Part shown: one piece after another, positions 17,903 through 25,679 of the stretch
Layout of the letters: each line of letters begins with the position of its first letter
Numbering within the stretch: position 1 is the first letter of the stretch
NCBI RefSeq assembly: GCF_024494685.1
Contig: NZ_JANHDM010000014.1
Span: forward strand, 45,138-109,137
Direction of reading: 5' to 3'
DNA: 64,000 nucleotides
Origin: Halorubrum rubrum
GTDB taxonomy: Archaea; Halobacteriota; Halobacteria; Halobacteriales; Haloferacaceae
Program-made: the position numbers and the translations under genes
The notes under the pieces: generated by a model
Databases searched by the model: none
Told to the model about the DNA's origin: nothing
Seen by the model: only the letters and a program-made list of their open reading frames with translations

Positions 17903-18027
17903 GTGCGAACGGGGTGGAACGCGAACGAGCGCCATCCCCCGCGGCGCGCGATCCGGCGACCATCCCCGCTCGTGCGCGTCGAGTGCGGTTTCCACAGACC
18001 CTTATGTCCCGACCGCGAGTGGGGAGT

Positions 18028-18312
18028 ATGGGAGACACCGAGACCTACACCGTCACCGGCCCCGACGGCGAGGAGGAGTCGTTCGAGCTGCCCGCCGGCC
18101 TCGTCGACGTGCTCAGCGAGCAGGGCGAACCGTCGACGCGGGTCGTCACCGACGTGATCGTCCAGGCGATGGCCCAACAGGCGCACGTCATCGCTCACCA
18201 CAGCGAGGGCGGCGTCCCCGACGACATCGCCGAGATGAACGAGACCGCGGAGGAACTGTTCGAGGAGCGGTTCGGCCAGTCGCTCCAGGACGCGCTCGGC
18301 CACTCGCACTAG
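18028..18312 (+). CDS. Small conserved haloarchaeal protein, probably DUF7545
   Basis: The 94-residue acidic protein begins ETYTVTGPDGEEESFELPAGLVDVLSEQ and ends with the His-rich GHSH. It resembles small haloarchaeal proteins that I recall as DUF7545, but I cannot verify this here. An in-frame ATG eight codons upstream is possible; I chose 18028 because the conserved part begins there. It lies 125 bases after the metal permease and probably has its own promoter. Function unknown. Confidence 0.75.
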   Translation: MGDTETYTVTGPDGEEESFELPAGLVDVLSEQGEPSTRVVTDVIVQAMAQQAHVIAHHSEGGVPDDIAEMNETAEELFEERFGQSLQDALGHSH

Positions 18313-18387
18313 CCGGCTCGGACGCGAGACGGGACCGCGCGACGCGGCGGGCGACCGCTTAAGTCGCCCCCGAACGTAGATCGAATC

Positions 18388-18822
18388 ATGAGTGACACCG
18401 CCGGATCGCCGGTGTTGATCTTCGACGGCGACTGCCCGTACTGCTCGATCGCGGCGGTCGCGCTCCGCCGGCTCGACGACGTGGCGGCGGTGCCGTGGGA
18501 GGCAGACCCCGTCGGCCCGTTCCTCGACGCCCAGTTCGGCGCGCGGCCGTTCGCGATGGTGTTCGTCGATCCCGACGAGCGGCGGGTGTACGCGGGGCGC
18601 TCGGCCGCCGAGGAGCTCGCGGAGCGGGCCGGGACGCCGGGGATCGTCGGCGGACTCGTCCGCGACAACTACGACCGGATCGCCGGCGTCGTCGGCGCAC
18701 TGTCGGGTCGCGACCGCGATCCCGACGACTTCCACGACGCCTACGACCTCACCGACGAGGCCACCGACCTGGTCGGAACGCTCCGGCCGGCCGCGAGCGA
18801 GCCGCCGGAGCCGACCGCCTGA
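18388..18822 (+). CDS. DCC1-like thiol-disulfide oxidoreductase family protein (DUF393)
   Basis: The 144-residue protein starts with the family's DCC motif, here FDGDCPYCS at about residues 13-21, which places a CxxC-like pair in a thioredoxin-like fold. The tail segment KVFVDP-like (MVFVDPDERRVYAGRSAA) is also typical. It probably acts as a cytoplasmic thiol-disulfide oxidoreductase. It is followed after 4 bases by a DUF123 gene. Confidence 0.88.
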   Translation: MSDTAGSPVLIFDGDCPYCSIAAVALRRLDDVAAVPWEADPVGPFLDAQFGARPFAMVFVDPDERRVYAGRSAAEELAERAGTPGIVGGLVRDNYDRIAGVVGALSGRDRDPDDFHDAYDLTDEATDLVGTLRPAASEPPEPTA

Positions 18823-18826
18823 GACC

Positions 18827-19324
18827 GTGTCCGAACCGAACGCGGCCGCGTCCTCGCGGACGGCTCGTGACCTCCCGGCCGGCGCCGTCGGCGGAACCTA
18901 CACCCTCCTCGTCGAACTGTCCTCGACGACCAGCCTCTCCGTCGGCGCGCTCGGCGAGCGCCGGTTCCCCGCCGGCGGGTACGCGTACACGGGCAGCGCG
19001 CTCGGCTCCGGCGGGTTCTCGCGAGTCAGCCGTCACCGACGAACCGCCCGCGGCGACCACGACGTGCGCCACTGGCACGTCGACTACCTGCTCGGTGAGA
19101 CGGACGCGCGGGTCGACCGCGTCGTCCACGCGCCCGGCGTCGACGCCGAGTGCGCGGTGGCCGCCCGGCTCCCGGCGGGACCGGTCGACGGGTTCGGCGC
19201 GTCCGACTGCGGGTGTTCGAGCCACCTCTCCGCGGCGGCGACCCTCGGCGACCTGATCGATCGCGTGACCCGCGCGTACGACGCCGAGGGCGCGAGCGTT
19301 CGGATCGACGAGTCCGGGACTTAG
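18827..19324 (+). CDS. DUF123 / GIY-YIG-type nuclease family protein
   Basis: DUF123 proteins are related to GIY-YIG nucleases. Here GGTYTLLVEL, GGYAYTGSALG (the YTGS core) and RHWHVDYLL are visible in order within 165 residues, along with a C-terminal CGCSSHL cysteine pair. The start is GTG at 18827, four bases after the preceding stop. The 3' end overlaps the convergent thioesterase gene by four bases. Nuclease activity is inferred from the fold only. Confidence 0.85.
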   Translation: MSEPNAAASSRTARDLPAGAVGGTYTLLVELSSTTSLSVGALGERRFPAGGYAYTGSALGSGGFSRVSRHRRTARGDHDVRHWHVDYLLGETDARVDRVVHAPGVDAECAVAARLPAGPVDGFGASDCGCSSHLSAAATLGDLIDRVTRAYDAEGASVRIDESGT

Positions 19325-19854
19325 AGGTCGTACCGGTCGACGACCTCGCGGAGCTGTTCGCGGCGTCCCTCGACCGCGCGCGTCCGGAGGGCCTCCTCCG
19401 CGTCGGTCGGGCACGCGAGGTCCGGAACCTCGGTCGGTTGGCCCTCCTCGTCGAGCGCGACGAAGGTGAAGTACGACGCCGTCGTGCGGCGTTCCTCGCC
19501 GGTCCGCGGGTTCTCCGCGTGGACCTCGACTTTCACGTCGAGGCTCGTCCGTCCGGTGTTGAACACGTACCCCTCGATCACGACGACCTCGCCCATCTCG
19601 ATGGGCGCGATGAAGTCGACGTGGTCCATCGACGCGGTGACCACCTGTCGGCGAGAAAATCGCATGCCCGCTATCGCGCCGCAGACGTCCATCCAGTGTA
19701 ACACCGCCCCGCCGAGCGCCCGGCCGAGGTTGTTGGTGTCGTTCGGCAGAAGCATCTCGGTCATCTCCGTGTGGGACTCGGCGAGGGTCGCGTCGCTCGC
19801 GCCGACCGCCGGCTCCGTTCCGTCCTCCGCCGACTCGTCGTCCGGGTCGCTCAT
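19321..19854 (-). CDS. Acyl-CoA thioesterase (hotdog fold)
   Basis: This enzyme likely hydrolyses acyl-CoA to free acid and CoA. The YciA/BACH-like motifs are LPNDTNNLGRALGGAVLHWMD (the conserved N-x-x-G helix) and SMDHVDFIAPIEMGEVV. I start it at the second ATG (MSDPDDES, 19854), giving 177 residues; the ATG eight codons upstream is possible. The N-terminal 30 residues are an acidic extension. It is monocistronic. Confidence 0.88.
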   Translation of the reverse strand: MSDPDDESAEDGTEPAVGASDATLAESHTEMTEMLLPNDTNNLGRALGGAVLHWMDVCGAIAGMRFSRRQVVTASMDHVDFIAPIEMGEVVVIEGYVFNTGRTSLDVKVEVHAENPRTGEERRTTASYFTFVALDEEGQPTEVPDLACPTDAEEALRTRAVEGRREQLREVVDRYDL

Positions 19855-19920
19855 GGGTCCGCTCGGTCGGGCGGTCACTTCAACCCGCGGCTACAGCACT
19901 CGCAGCGACGCGCCCCACGG

Positions 19921-20373
19921 CTACGGATCGTCGCGGCGACCGTCGCCGAAGCGGATCGAGTCCGGCGGCCGACCCGCCTCGTCTATCACCTCCTCGGAGA
20001 CGACGATGGGACACTCGACGCGGACGGCCAGCGCCAGCGCGTCGGAGGGCCGCGCGTCGAAGACGAACCGCTCGGGCTCGCCGGACTCGTAGCGCTCGGC
20101 GTCGACCTTCGCGTAGAAGGTCCCGTCCGCGAGATCGTCGATCCGCACTCGGTCTATCGCCCCGCCGAACTCGGTGAGTATCTCCACGAGGAGGTCGTGC
20201 GTGAGCGGGCGGTCGAACGGTTCGCCCTCGAGGACGGTACCGATCGAGCGGGCCTGGTCGCCGCTAACGAAGATGGGGACGTACTCGTCGCGGACGCTGA
20301 GGACCACCGCCGGGACGTCGCCGCCGGGTGCCGAGCCGGCTCCGACCCCGACGACCTCGGCTTCGTGTTCCAT
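19921..20373 (-). CDS. Bifunctional nuclease family protein (DUF151)
   Basis: The 150-residue protein matches the DUF151 family: VVLSVRDEYVPIFVSGDQARSI, FDRPLTHDLLVEIL and RPSDALALAVRVECPIVVSEEVI are the family's three blocks. Related plant proteins have DNase and RNase activity. The ATG at 20373 (MEHEAE) is chosen over one eight codons upstream. It lies 66 bases upstream of the thioesterase gene, on the same strand. Confidence 0.9.
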   Translation of the reverse strand: MEHEAEVVGVGAGSAPGGDVPAVVLSVRDEYVPIFVSGDQARSIGTVLEGEPFDRPLTHDLLVEILTEFGGAIDRVRIDDLADGTFYAKVDAERYESGEPERFVFDARPSDALALAVRVECPIVVSEEVIDEAGRPPDSIRFGDGRRDDP

Positions 20374-20495
20374 ACGGGGAGATGGTGACACCCGCATGAA
20401 TAGCTGTCCCCGCTCGTCGGACGCGACGGGGTCCGATCGTCGATCGATCGACGCGACGAGCGCGGGGTCGCCGATCGTTCGATCACCCCCGACGA

Positions 20496-21245
20496 TCAGG
20501 GAGCGCCCCGACTCCGCCGGTACCAGTAGAACCAGCCGATCGAGAACACGAGCGCGGCTCCAAGGAAGAAGACGACGCCCGGCTCAGTGAGCGCCGCCCC
20601 GATATCGACGAGGAGGTCCCTCGCCGAGTCGACGACGACGTCGACGACCCCGTCGCTTCGCTCCGCGTCCACCGTCGGTCCCGTCGCGGGTTCGTCCGAC
20701 TCCTCCGTCGCGATCCCGACGTCCCCGCCGTCTCCGCCATCGGTACCGCCGCCTCCGGCATCGTCGCCGCCGGCGGCCCCGTACTGTCCGGCCGTGGCGT
20801 CGGGGCTCGCCATCGCCGCGAGGCGTTGGACGGCGAACGCCGCGAGTCCGAGGAGCGCGTAGCCGCCGAGCAGCCGCTTCAGCGCCGTCCTGATCCCGGA
20901 GGACTGCTCCTGGCTTCCCGCGAACAAGACCAGGGGCTCGTCGGCGGGCGCGTACACGTTCATCTCGCGACCCTTCTCCGAGTAGGTCGTGTCGATGACG
21001 TCGACGACCTCCGCGTCGCTGAGCTTCGAGAGGTGGTACTGGACGTTCTGGAGGGACGTGTCGAGCTCGTCGGCCAGCTCGGACGTCGTCGCCGGCCTCT
21101 CGTGAAGCGTCGAGAGGACGTTCCGAGCGGTCTCTGAGCCGAGCGCCGCGAGCAGCTCGTCGGCTTCCTCGTCGTCGACGCCGACGACGCGCGGTTCGCG
21201 GTCGTCGGGTTCGGGGTCCGGCAGGGAGGGCAACAGCCGCGACAT
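20496..21245 (-). CDS. ArsR-type winged-helix regulator with C-terminal membrane segments
   Basis: Residues about 25-90 form a winged helix of the haloarchaeal ArsR type (LGSETARNVLSTLHERPATTSELADELDTSLQNVQYHLSKL). After a linker with MNVYAPADEPLV there is a hydrophobic stretch at about 125-145, a Gly/Asp-rich loop, and a final hydrophobic span at about 222-240 followed by YWYRRSR. The regulator is therefore probably membrane-tethered with a loop outside, suggesting that it senses an envelope signal. It is divergent from the TraB gene. Confidence 0.86.
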   Translation of the reverse strand: MSRLLPSLPDPEPDDREPRVVGVDDEEADELLAALGSETARNVLSTLHERPATTSELADELDTSLQNVQYHLSKLSDAEVVDVIDTTYSEKGREMNVYAPADEPLVLFAGSQEQSSGIRTALKRLLGGYALLGLAAFAVQRLAAMASPDATAGQYGAAGGDDAGGGGTDGGDGGDVGIATEESDEPATGPTVDAERSDGVVDVVVDSARDLLVDIGAALTEPGVVFFLGAALVFSIGWFYWYRRSRGAP

Positions 21246-21401
21246 ACGGGGACATGCGCGGGGTGTGGATACAAATCTGTTGGGACCGACGCGTCGAACT
21301 CGCGGCGGTCTCGGTGGGGCTCGGTGCCCCTGTCCGACTGGTCGCGGGCGCTCGATATCGACTCACAAACCCTAAACGACGTGACGCAGTACGTCGGGGT
21401 G

Positions 21402-23147
21402 ATGACAGAGACGCCCGAGGGACCGGCCGACGCCGCGTCGGCCCCCTCCGAGAGCACTCCAATCGCCGCCGAGGGCCGCGAGTCCGGGTCGGTGACGGTC
21501 GTCGGTACCGCACACGTCTCGGAGCGCTCGGTCGAGGAGGTGGAGGAGGCGATAGCGCGGGAGGAGCCCGACGTCGTCGCCGTCGAACTGGACGAGGGTC
21601 GCTACCGGCAGATGCAGGGTGAGACCCCCGACGACCTCGACGCGAGCGACCTGCTGCGCGGGAACACGGTCTTTCAGTTCCTCGCCTACTGGATGCTCTC
21701 GTACGTCCAGGCGCAACTGGGCGAGCGGTTCGACATCGAGCCCGGCGCGGACATGAAAGCCGCCGTCGACGTCGCCGAGCGCCTCGGGATCGACGTCGCG
21801 TTGGTCGACCGCGAGATCCAGACCACGATCCAGCGGTTCTGGGCGCGCATGACCCTGATCGAGAAGCTCCGGATGGTCGGCGGACTCGCCTTCGGCGTCA
21901 CCGACTCCCGCGTCGTCGGGGTGGTCGCCGGGATCCTGATCGGCGTGATCGCCGGGCCCGCGATCGGGCTCTTCGGCGGCTCCTTCGGCGTCACGGAGCC
22001 GCTCCTGACCAGCGTGACCGCGGGGATGCTCGCGGCGGTCCTGGTCGCGCTCGTCGTCGACCAGGTCGGGAAGGCCGGCCTCTCGCCCGACGCGCGGCTG
22101 TACGCCGCGGCCGCGGCCGGACCGCTCGCGGGTCTCGCGGTGGCGGCCTCGGGCGTCGCCGACGGGCTCGTCGCGGCGTACCTCGGCGGGCTCACGGTCC
22201 GGGCGATCGGGAGCCTCGGGCTGGGGCTCGCGCTCGGGCTGTCCGTCGGGATCGTCGGCGCGACGCTGCTCGGACTGGTCGGGCTCGCGAGACCCTCCGG
22301 AGACGCGGAGTACGGCGGGATCGAGGAGATCGACATCGAGGACCTCACGGACACCGACGTGGTGACGATGATGATGGAGGAGTTCAGACAGTTCTCGCCG
22401 GGCGGCGCGGAGGCGCTCATCGACGAACGGGACGCGTTCATCGCCCACCGGCTCGTCGCGCTGCGGGAGGCCGGCCGCGACGTGGTGGCCGTCGTCGGCG
22501 CGGGCCACCGCGCGGGGATCGAGACGTACCTCGCGAGCCCGGAGACGCTGCCGCCGATGGCCGACTTGGTCGGCGAGGAGTCGGGGCAGGGGTTCCCCTG
22601 GAAGAAGCTCGTCGGCTACGGGATCACGGTCGGGTTCGTCGGCTTCTTCGTCCTGCTCGCGATGGCCGGGGTCCGGAACGGCTTCCTGCTTCGGCTGTTC
22701 GGCGCGTGGTTCCTGATCAACGCCGCCTTCGCGGCCGGGTTCGCGAAGCTGGCCGGCGCGCGGTGGTCCTCGGCCGGCGTCGGGGGCGCGGTCGCGTGGA
22801 TGACCTCGATCAACCCGCTTCTCGCGCCGGGCTGGTTCACGGGCTACGTCGAGTTGCGTCACCTGACGGTGAACGTCGGCGATATCGGCACGCTCAACGA
22901 GCTTCTGTCCGACGAGACCCGGCCGCCCGGCGAACTCGTCAGGGAGATGCTCGACGTGCCGCTGTTCAAGCTCATCGTGGTCGTCGCGATGACGAACGTC
23001 GGCAGCATCGTCGCGAGCTTCCTCTTCGCCGTCTACGTCCTGCCGGCGATGTTCGGCGACATCGGCGGCGTCGAGGAGGTCTCCCGGCTGATGATCCAGG
23101 GCGCGCGAAACAGTGCCGAACTGCTCCGCGGACTGGTGGCTCCCTGA
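21402..23147 (+). CDS. TraB/PrgY family membrane protein
   Basis: The N-terminal half holds the TraB domain: VVGTAHVSERSVEEVEEAI, VVAVELDEGRYRQM and ADMKAAVDVAERLGIDVALVDREIQ. A second conserved block is DERDAFIAHRLVAL with VAVVGAGHRAGIETYL. Interspersed and C-terminal hydrophobic segments give about eight membrane spans. Family members include the enterococcal pheromone shut-down protein, and the domain is suspected to be a peptidase. I start at ATG 21402 (MTETPEGP), 581 residues; starts up to 78 bases upstream are possible. It is followed after 6 bases by an M50-like protease. Confidence 0.87.
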   Translation: MTETPEGPADAASAPSESTPIAAEGRESGSVTVVGTAHVSERSVEEVEEAIAREEPDVVAVELDEGRYRQMQGETPDDLDASDLLRGNTVFQFLAYWMLSYVQAQLGERFDIEPGADMKAAVDVAERLGIDVALVDREIQTTIQRFWARMTLIEKLRMVGGLAFGVTDSRVVGVVAGILIGVIAGPAIGLFGGSFGVTEPLLTSVTAGMLAAVLVALVVDQVGKAGLSPDARLYAAAAAGPLAGLAVAASGVADGLVAAYLGGLTVRAIGSLGLGLALGLSVGIVGATLLGLVGLARPSGDAEYGGIEEIDIEDLTDTDVVTMMMEEFRQFSPGGAEALIDERDAFIAHRLVALREAGRDVVAVVGAGHRAGIETYLASPETLPPMADLVGEESGQGFPWKKLVGYGITVGFVGFFVLLAMAGVRNGFLLRLFGAWFLINAAFAAGFAKLAGARWSSAGVGGAVAWMTSINPLLAPGWFTGYVELRHLTVNVGDIGTLNELLSDETRPPGELVREMLDVPLFKLIVVVAMTNVGSIVASFLFAVYVLPAMFGDIGGVEEVSRLMIQGARNSAELLRGLVAP

Positions 23148-23153
23148 CACTCC

Positions 23154-23822
23154 ATGGTAACGACCATCGCCGGCCGCCGGATCGGCGGCCTCTACTTCAG
23201 CGGCACCGAACTCAAGGACCTCCTCGTCGCGTGGCTCGCGCTGGGCGTGGCGTTCACGCTCTTCTTCGTCGGCGGGAGCGCCGGCATCTCCCGGATCGTC
23301 GCCGCCGGCGTGGTGCTTCCGCTCCTCGTCGGCCTCCTGACGGCGGGCGTCGGATTCCTCCTCCACGAGATCGCCCACAAGGTCGTCGCGGTCCGCTACG
23401 ACCAGGTCGCGGAGTTCCGCGCGGACAACGGGATGCTGTTCCTGGCCGTCGCGAGCGCCCTGCTCGGGTTCATCTTCGCCGCGCCCGGAGCGGTCCACCA
23501 CCGCGGGCGGCTGACCGCGGGCGAGCACGGCCGGATCGCGCTCGCCGGTCCCGTCGTCAACCTGCTCCTCATGGTCGTCTTTCTCCCGGTGTTGTACGCG
23601 GGAACCCTGCTGGGCGGCGAGGTCCTGACGCTGATCGGTGAACGCGGGATCGCGATCAACGTCTTCCTGGCCGCGTTCAATCTGGTCCCGTACGGGCCGC
23701 TCGACGGGAGGACGGTGATGGACTGGAGCCGCGTCGTCTGGGCGGTCGCGTTCGTTCCCTCGGTCCTGCTCACGGTGCTTCTCGTGTTCGTGCTCGGCCT
23801 CGGGTTCGGCGGCCCGTTTTGA
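23154..23822 (+). CDS. Site-2-protease-like (M50) membrane metallopeptidase
   Basis: The 222-residue integral membrane protein contains the zinc-binding HEIAHKV motif (HExxH) near residue 66 and a downstream FNLVPYGPLDGRTVMDW motif that supplies the third ligand Asp, as in M50 proteases. About six hydrophobic spans are visible. It lies six bases after the TraB gene and is probably co-expressed. It would cut membrane-embedded substrates, which are unknown. Confidence 0.9.
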   Translation: MVTTIAGRRIGGLYFSGTELKDLLVAWLALGVAFTLFFVGGSAGISRIVAAGVVLPLLVGLLTAGVGFLLHEIAHKVVAVRYDQVAEFRADNGMLFLAVASALLGFIFAAPGAVHHRGRLTAGEHGRIALAGPVVNLLLMVVFLPVLYAGTLLGGEVLTLIGERGIAINVFLAAFNLVPYGPLDGRTVMDWSRVVWAVAFVPSVLLTVLLVFVLGLGFGGPF

Positions 23823-23890
23823 ACGGGCACGCGGTCTCCGCTTTCGCGGACAAGCGGTGTCCTTTTGCTCCGGCGCGCCACGACACGCGT

Positions 23891-24946
23891 ATGACCGAGA
23901 ACGGCGGCGACGGGGACGGCGGCGGTGACGGCGACGACGAGGCGCTCACGTACGCCGACGCGGGCGTCGACATCGACGCGAGCGAGGCGGCGACCGCCGC
24001 GCTGGTCGGGATGGTCGGCGAGGGCGAGGGCGACTACGCCGGCCTGCTCGACATCGGCGACCGCTACCTCGCGTTAGCGACGGACGGCGTCGGGACGAAG
24101 CTGCTCGTCGCGGAGGCGCTCGCCGACTACTCGACGGTCGGGATCGACTGTATCGCGATGAACGTCAACGACCTCGTCGCCGCCGGCGTCCGCCCCGTGG
24201 CGTTCGTCGACTACCTCGCGGTCGACGAGCCGAACGAGGCGTTCGCCGAGCAGGTCGGCGAGGGGCTCGCGACGGGCGCGGAGCGGGCCGACATCGAACT
24301 CGTCGGCGGCGAGACGGCGGTGATGCCGGAGGTCGTCCGCGGGCTCGACCTCGCGGGGACCTGCGCCGGCCTCGCCGCCAAGGACGGGGTCTTCGACGGG
24401 CAGGCGGAGCCCGGCGACGCGCTCGTCGGCTGGGCGTCCTCCGGGATCCACTCCAACGGGTTGACGCTCGCCCGCGAGGCGGTCACGCGCAAGCACGAGT
24501 ACACCGACCCCGCGCCCTTCGAGGGCTACGACACCCTCGGCGAGGCGCTGTTGGAGCCCACCCGCATCTACACCGACCTCCTCGACCCGATGCGCGAGCA
24601 CGGCGTACGGGCCGCGGCCCACGTCACCGGCGGCGGCTGGACGAACCTGACGCGACTGGGCGCACGCCGATACGTGATCGCCGAGCCCTTCGACGCCCAA
24701 CCCGTCTTCGAGTTCGTCCAGTCCGAGGGGAACGTCTCCGACGAGGAGATGCACCGAACGTTCAACATGGGGACCGGCTTCGTGGCCGCGCTCTCACCCG
24801 AGGCCGCCGAGTCGCTGGCGGCGGAGACGGGGGGTCGCGTGATCGGACGAGTGGAAGGGGGCGACGGCGAGGAGGGTGACGGCGAGGACGACGACGAGGA
24901 GGGCGACAGCGAGGGGAGCGTCGCGATCCGCGGACTGGAGCTATAA
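23891..24946 (+). CDS. purM: Phosphoribosylformylglycinamidine cyclo-ligase
   Basis: PurM closes the imidazole ring in purine synthesis (FGAM to AIR, with ATP). Family signatures are YADAGVDIDA, LATDGVGTKLLVAE, DCIAMNVNDLVAAG, GGETAVMPE, SSGIHSNGLTLAR, HVTGGGWTNL and NMGTGF. The start is ATG 23891 (MTENGG), giving 351 residues. The protein carries haloarchaeal acidic additions: about 16 residues at the N-terminus and an Asp/Glu/Gly run just before the conserved end. Confidence 0.95.
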   Translation: MTENGGDGDGGGDGDDEALTYADAGVDIDASEAATAALVGMVGEGEGDYAGLLDIGDRYLALATDGVGTKLLVAEALADYSTVGIDCIAMNVNDLVAAGVRPVAFVDYLAVDEPNEAFAEQVGEGLATGAERADIELVGGETAVMPEVVRGLDLAGTCAGLAAKDGVFDGQAEPGDALVGWASSGIHSNGLTLAREAVTRKHEYTDPAPFEGYDTLGEALLEPTRIYTDLLDPMREHGVRAAAHVTGGGWTNLTRLGARRYVIAEPFDAQPVFEFVQSEGNVSDEEMHRTFNMGTGFVAALSPEAAESLAAETGGRVIGRVEGGDGEEGDGEDDDEEGDSEGSVAIRGLEL

Positions 24947-25381
24947 GAGGCGACAGTCGCCCGGATCCACGTCGTTTCCGGTTGGATCGACGCCACCGAA
25001 TCTCCAGTCGTTCGGTAGTACGAAGCAGAAAACAGGGTCGTGCGGATCCCCGACAAAGCCCCAGTCGTGAGGACTCGATGCGCTCGCTGTGCTCCTCACT
25101 CAGTCGCTATCGCTCCTTCGTTGCGGTGCTTGCATCGCGCGTCTTCGTCCTCACGACTGCCCCTTTGAGTCCCCCTCCCGAACCGCACAGCACTGCGACC
25201 GCACCTCACGCCTCCCCAGCCTCGTCGCTCACTGCTCGCGGTTTCCCGCTCGCTACCGAGGTGCTCACCCCGTTCGCACCTCGCCCCGTTCGCGACGTCC
25301 CTCGCGTTCCGGCCGCGAGCCTTCGGCCCGCGACCGGGCGCGCCACCGCCAGGACCCATCGGTGAGTCTCGCCGCCGCGAC
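24947..25381. other. Structured gene-free region with large inverted repeats
   Basis: No gene is supported here. A perfect 13-base inverted repeat (CAGTCGTGAGGAC at 25062-25074 and its complement at 25147-25159) encloses 72 bases. The sequence downstream to about 25350 is rich in CGCTCGC- and GCTCCTC-like words. Such stretches recur in haloarchaeal intergenic DNA. Translations of it are Arg/Ser/Pro-rich and unlike protein. Confidence 0.6.
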
Positions 25382-25385
25382 TCAC
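25362..25385 (-). terminator. Hairpin at the 3' end of the DUF6360 gene
   Basis: GTGAGTC (25362-25368) and GACTCAC (25379-25385) can pair across a 10-base loop. The stem includes the stop codon of the DUF6360 gene. There is no T-run, so a role in termination or transcript stability is only suggested. Confidence 0.4.
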
Positions 25386-25678
25386 TCGCCGTCAGACTCG
25401 CCCTGCGCGGCCTCGACGCGGTCCGCGGCCGACTCCAGCGCCTCGGCGAGCGTTCGCGCCTGCGCCGGGGAGAGGGTGACCTCGTCGGCGTGGGCGGGGA
25501 GGTCGTCGACCGCCGTGTCGTCGAGTTCGACCTGGAGGTCGACGCGGTCGGGGTCCACCCGCGGCGCAGTGACGTTCACCACGCCGGGCGCGTCCGCCTC
25601 GAAGCCGTGGCCGCGCACCCTCGCGTCCACGAAGTCGAGCGTCGTGTACGCGTTCACGCGGAGCAGACGGTCGGACAT
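25382..25678 (-). CDS. DUF6360 family protein
   Basis: This 98-residue acidic protein (SDRLLRVNAYTTLDFVDARVRGHGFEA, then PGVVNVTAPRV and LSPAQARTLAEALESAA) matches the short haloarchaeal DUF6360 family. It lies one base downstream of the nitrite/sulfite reductase gene and is surely co-transcribed with it. This suggests an accessory role for the reductase, but the function is unknown. Confidence 0.82.
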   Translation of the reverse strand: MSDRLLRVNAYTTLDFVDARVRGHGFEADAPGVVNVTAPRVDPDRVDLQVELDDTAVDDLPAHADEVTLSPAQARTLAEALESAADRVEAAQGESDGE

Positions 25679-25679
25679 C

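Noticed and set aside
21372..23528. 718-codon minus-strand frame opposite the TraB and M50-like genes
   Set aside because: Low-complexity Arg/Asp/His translation; the opposite strand has clear protein families, so this is a shadow.
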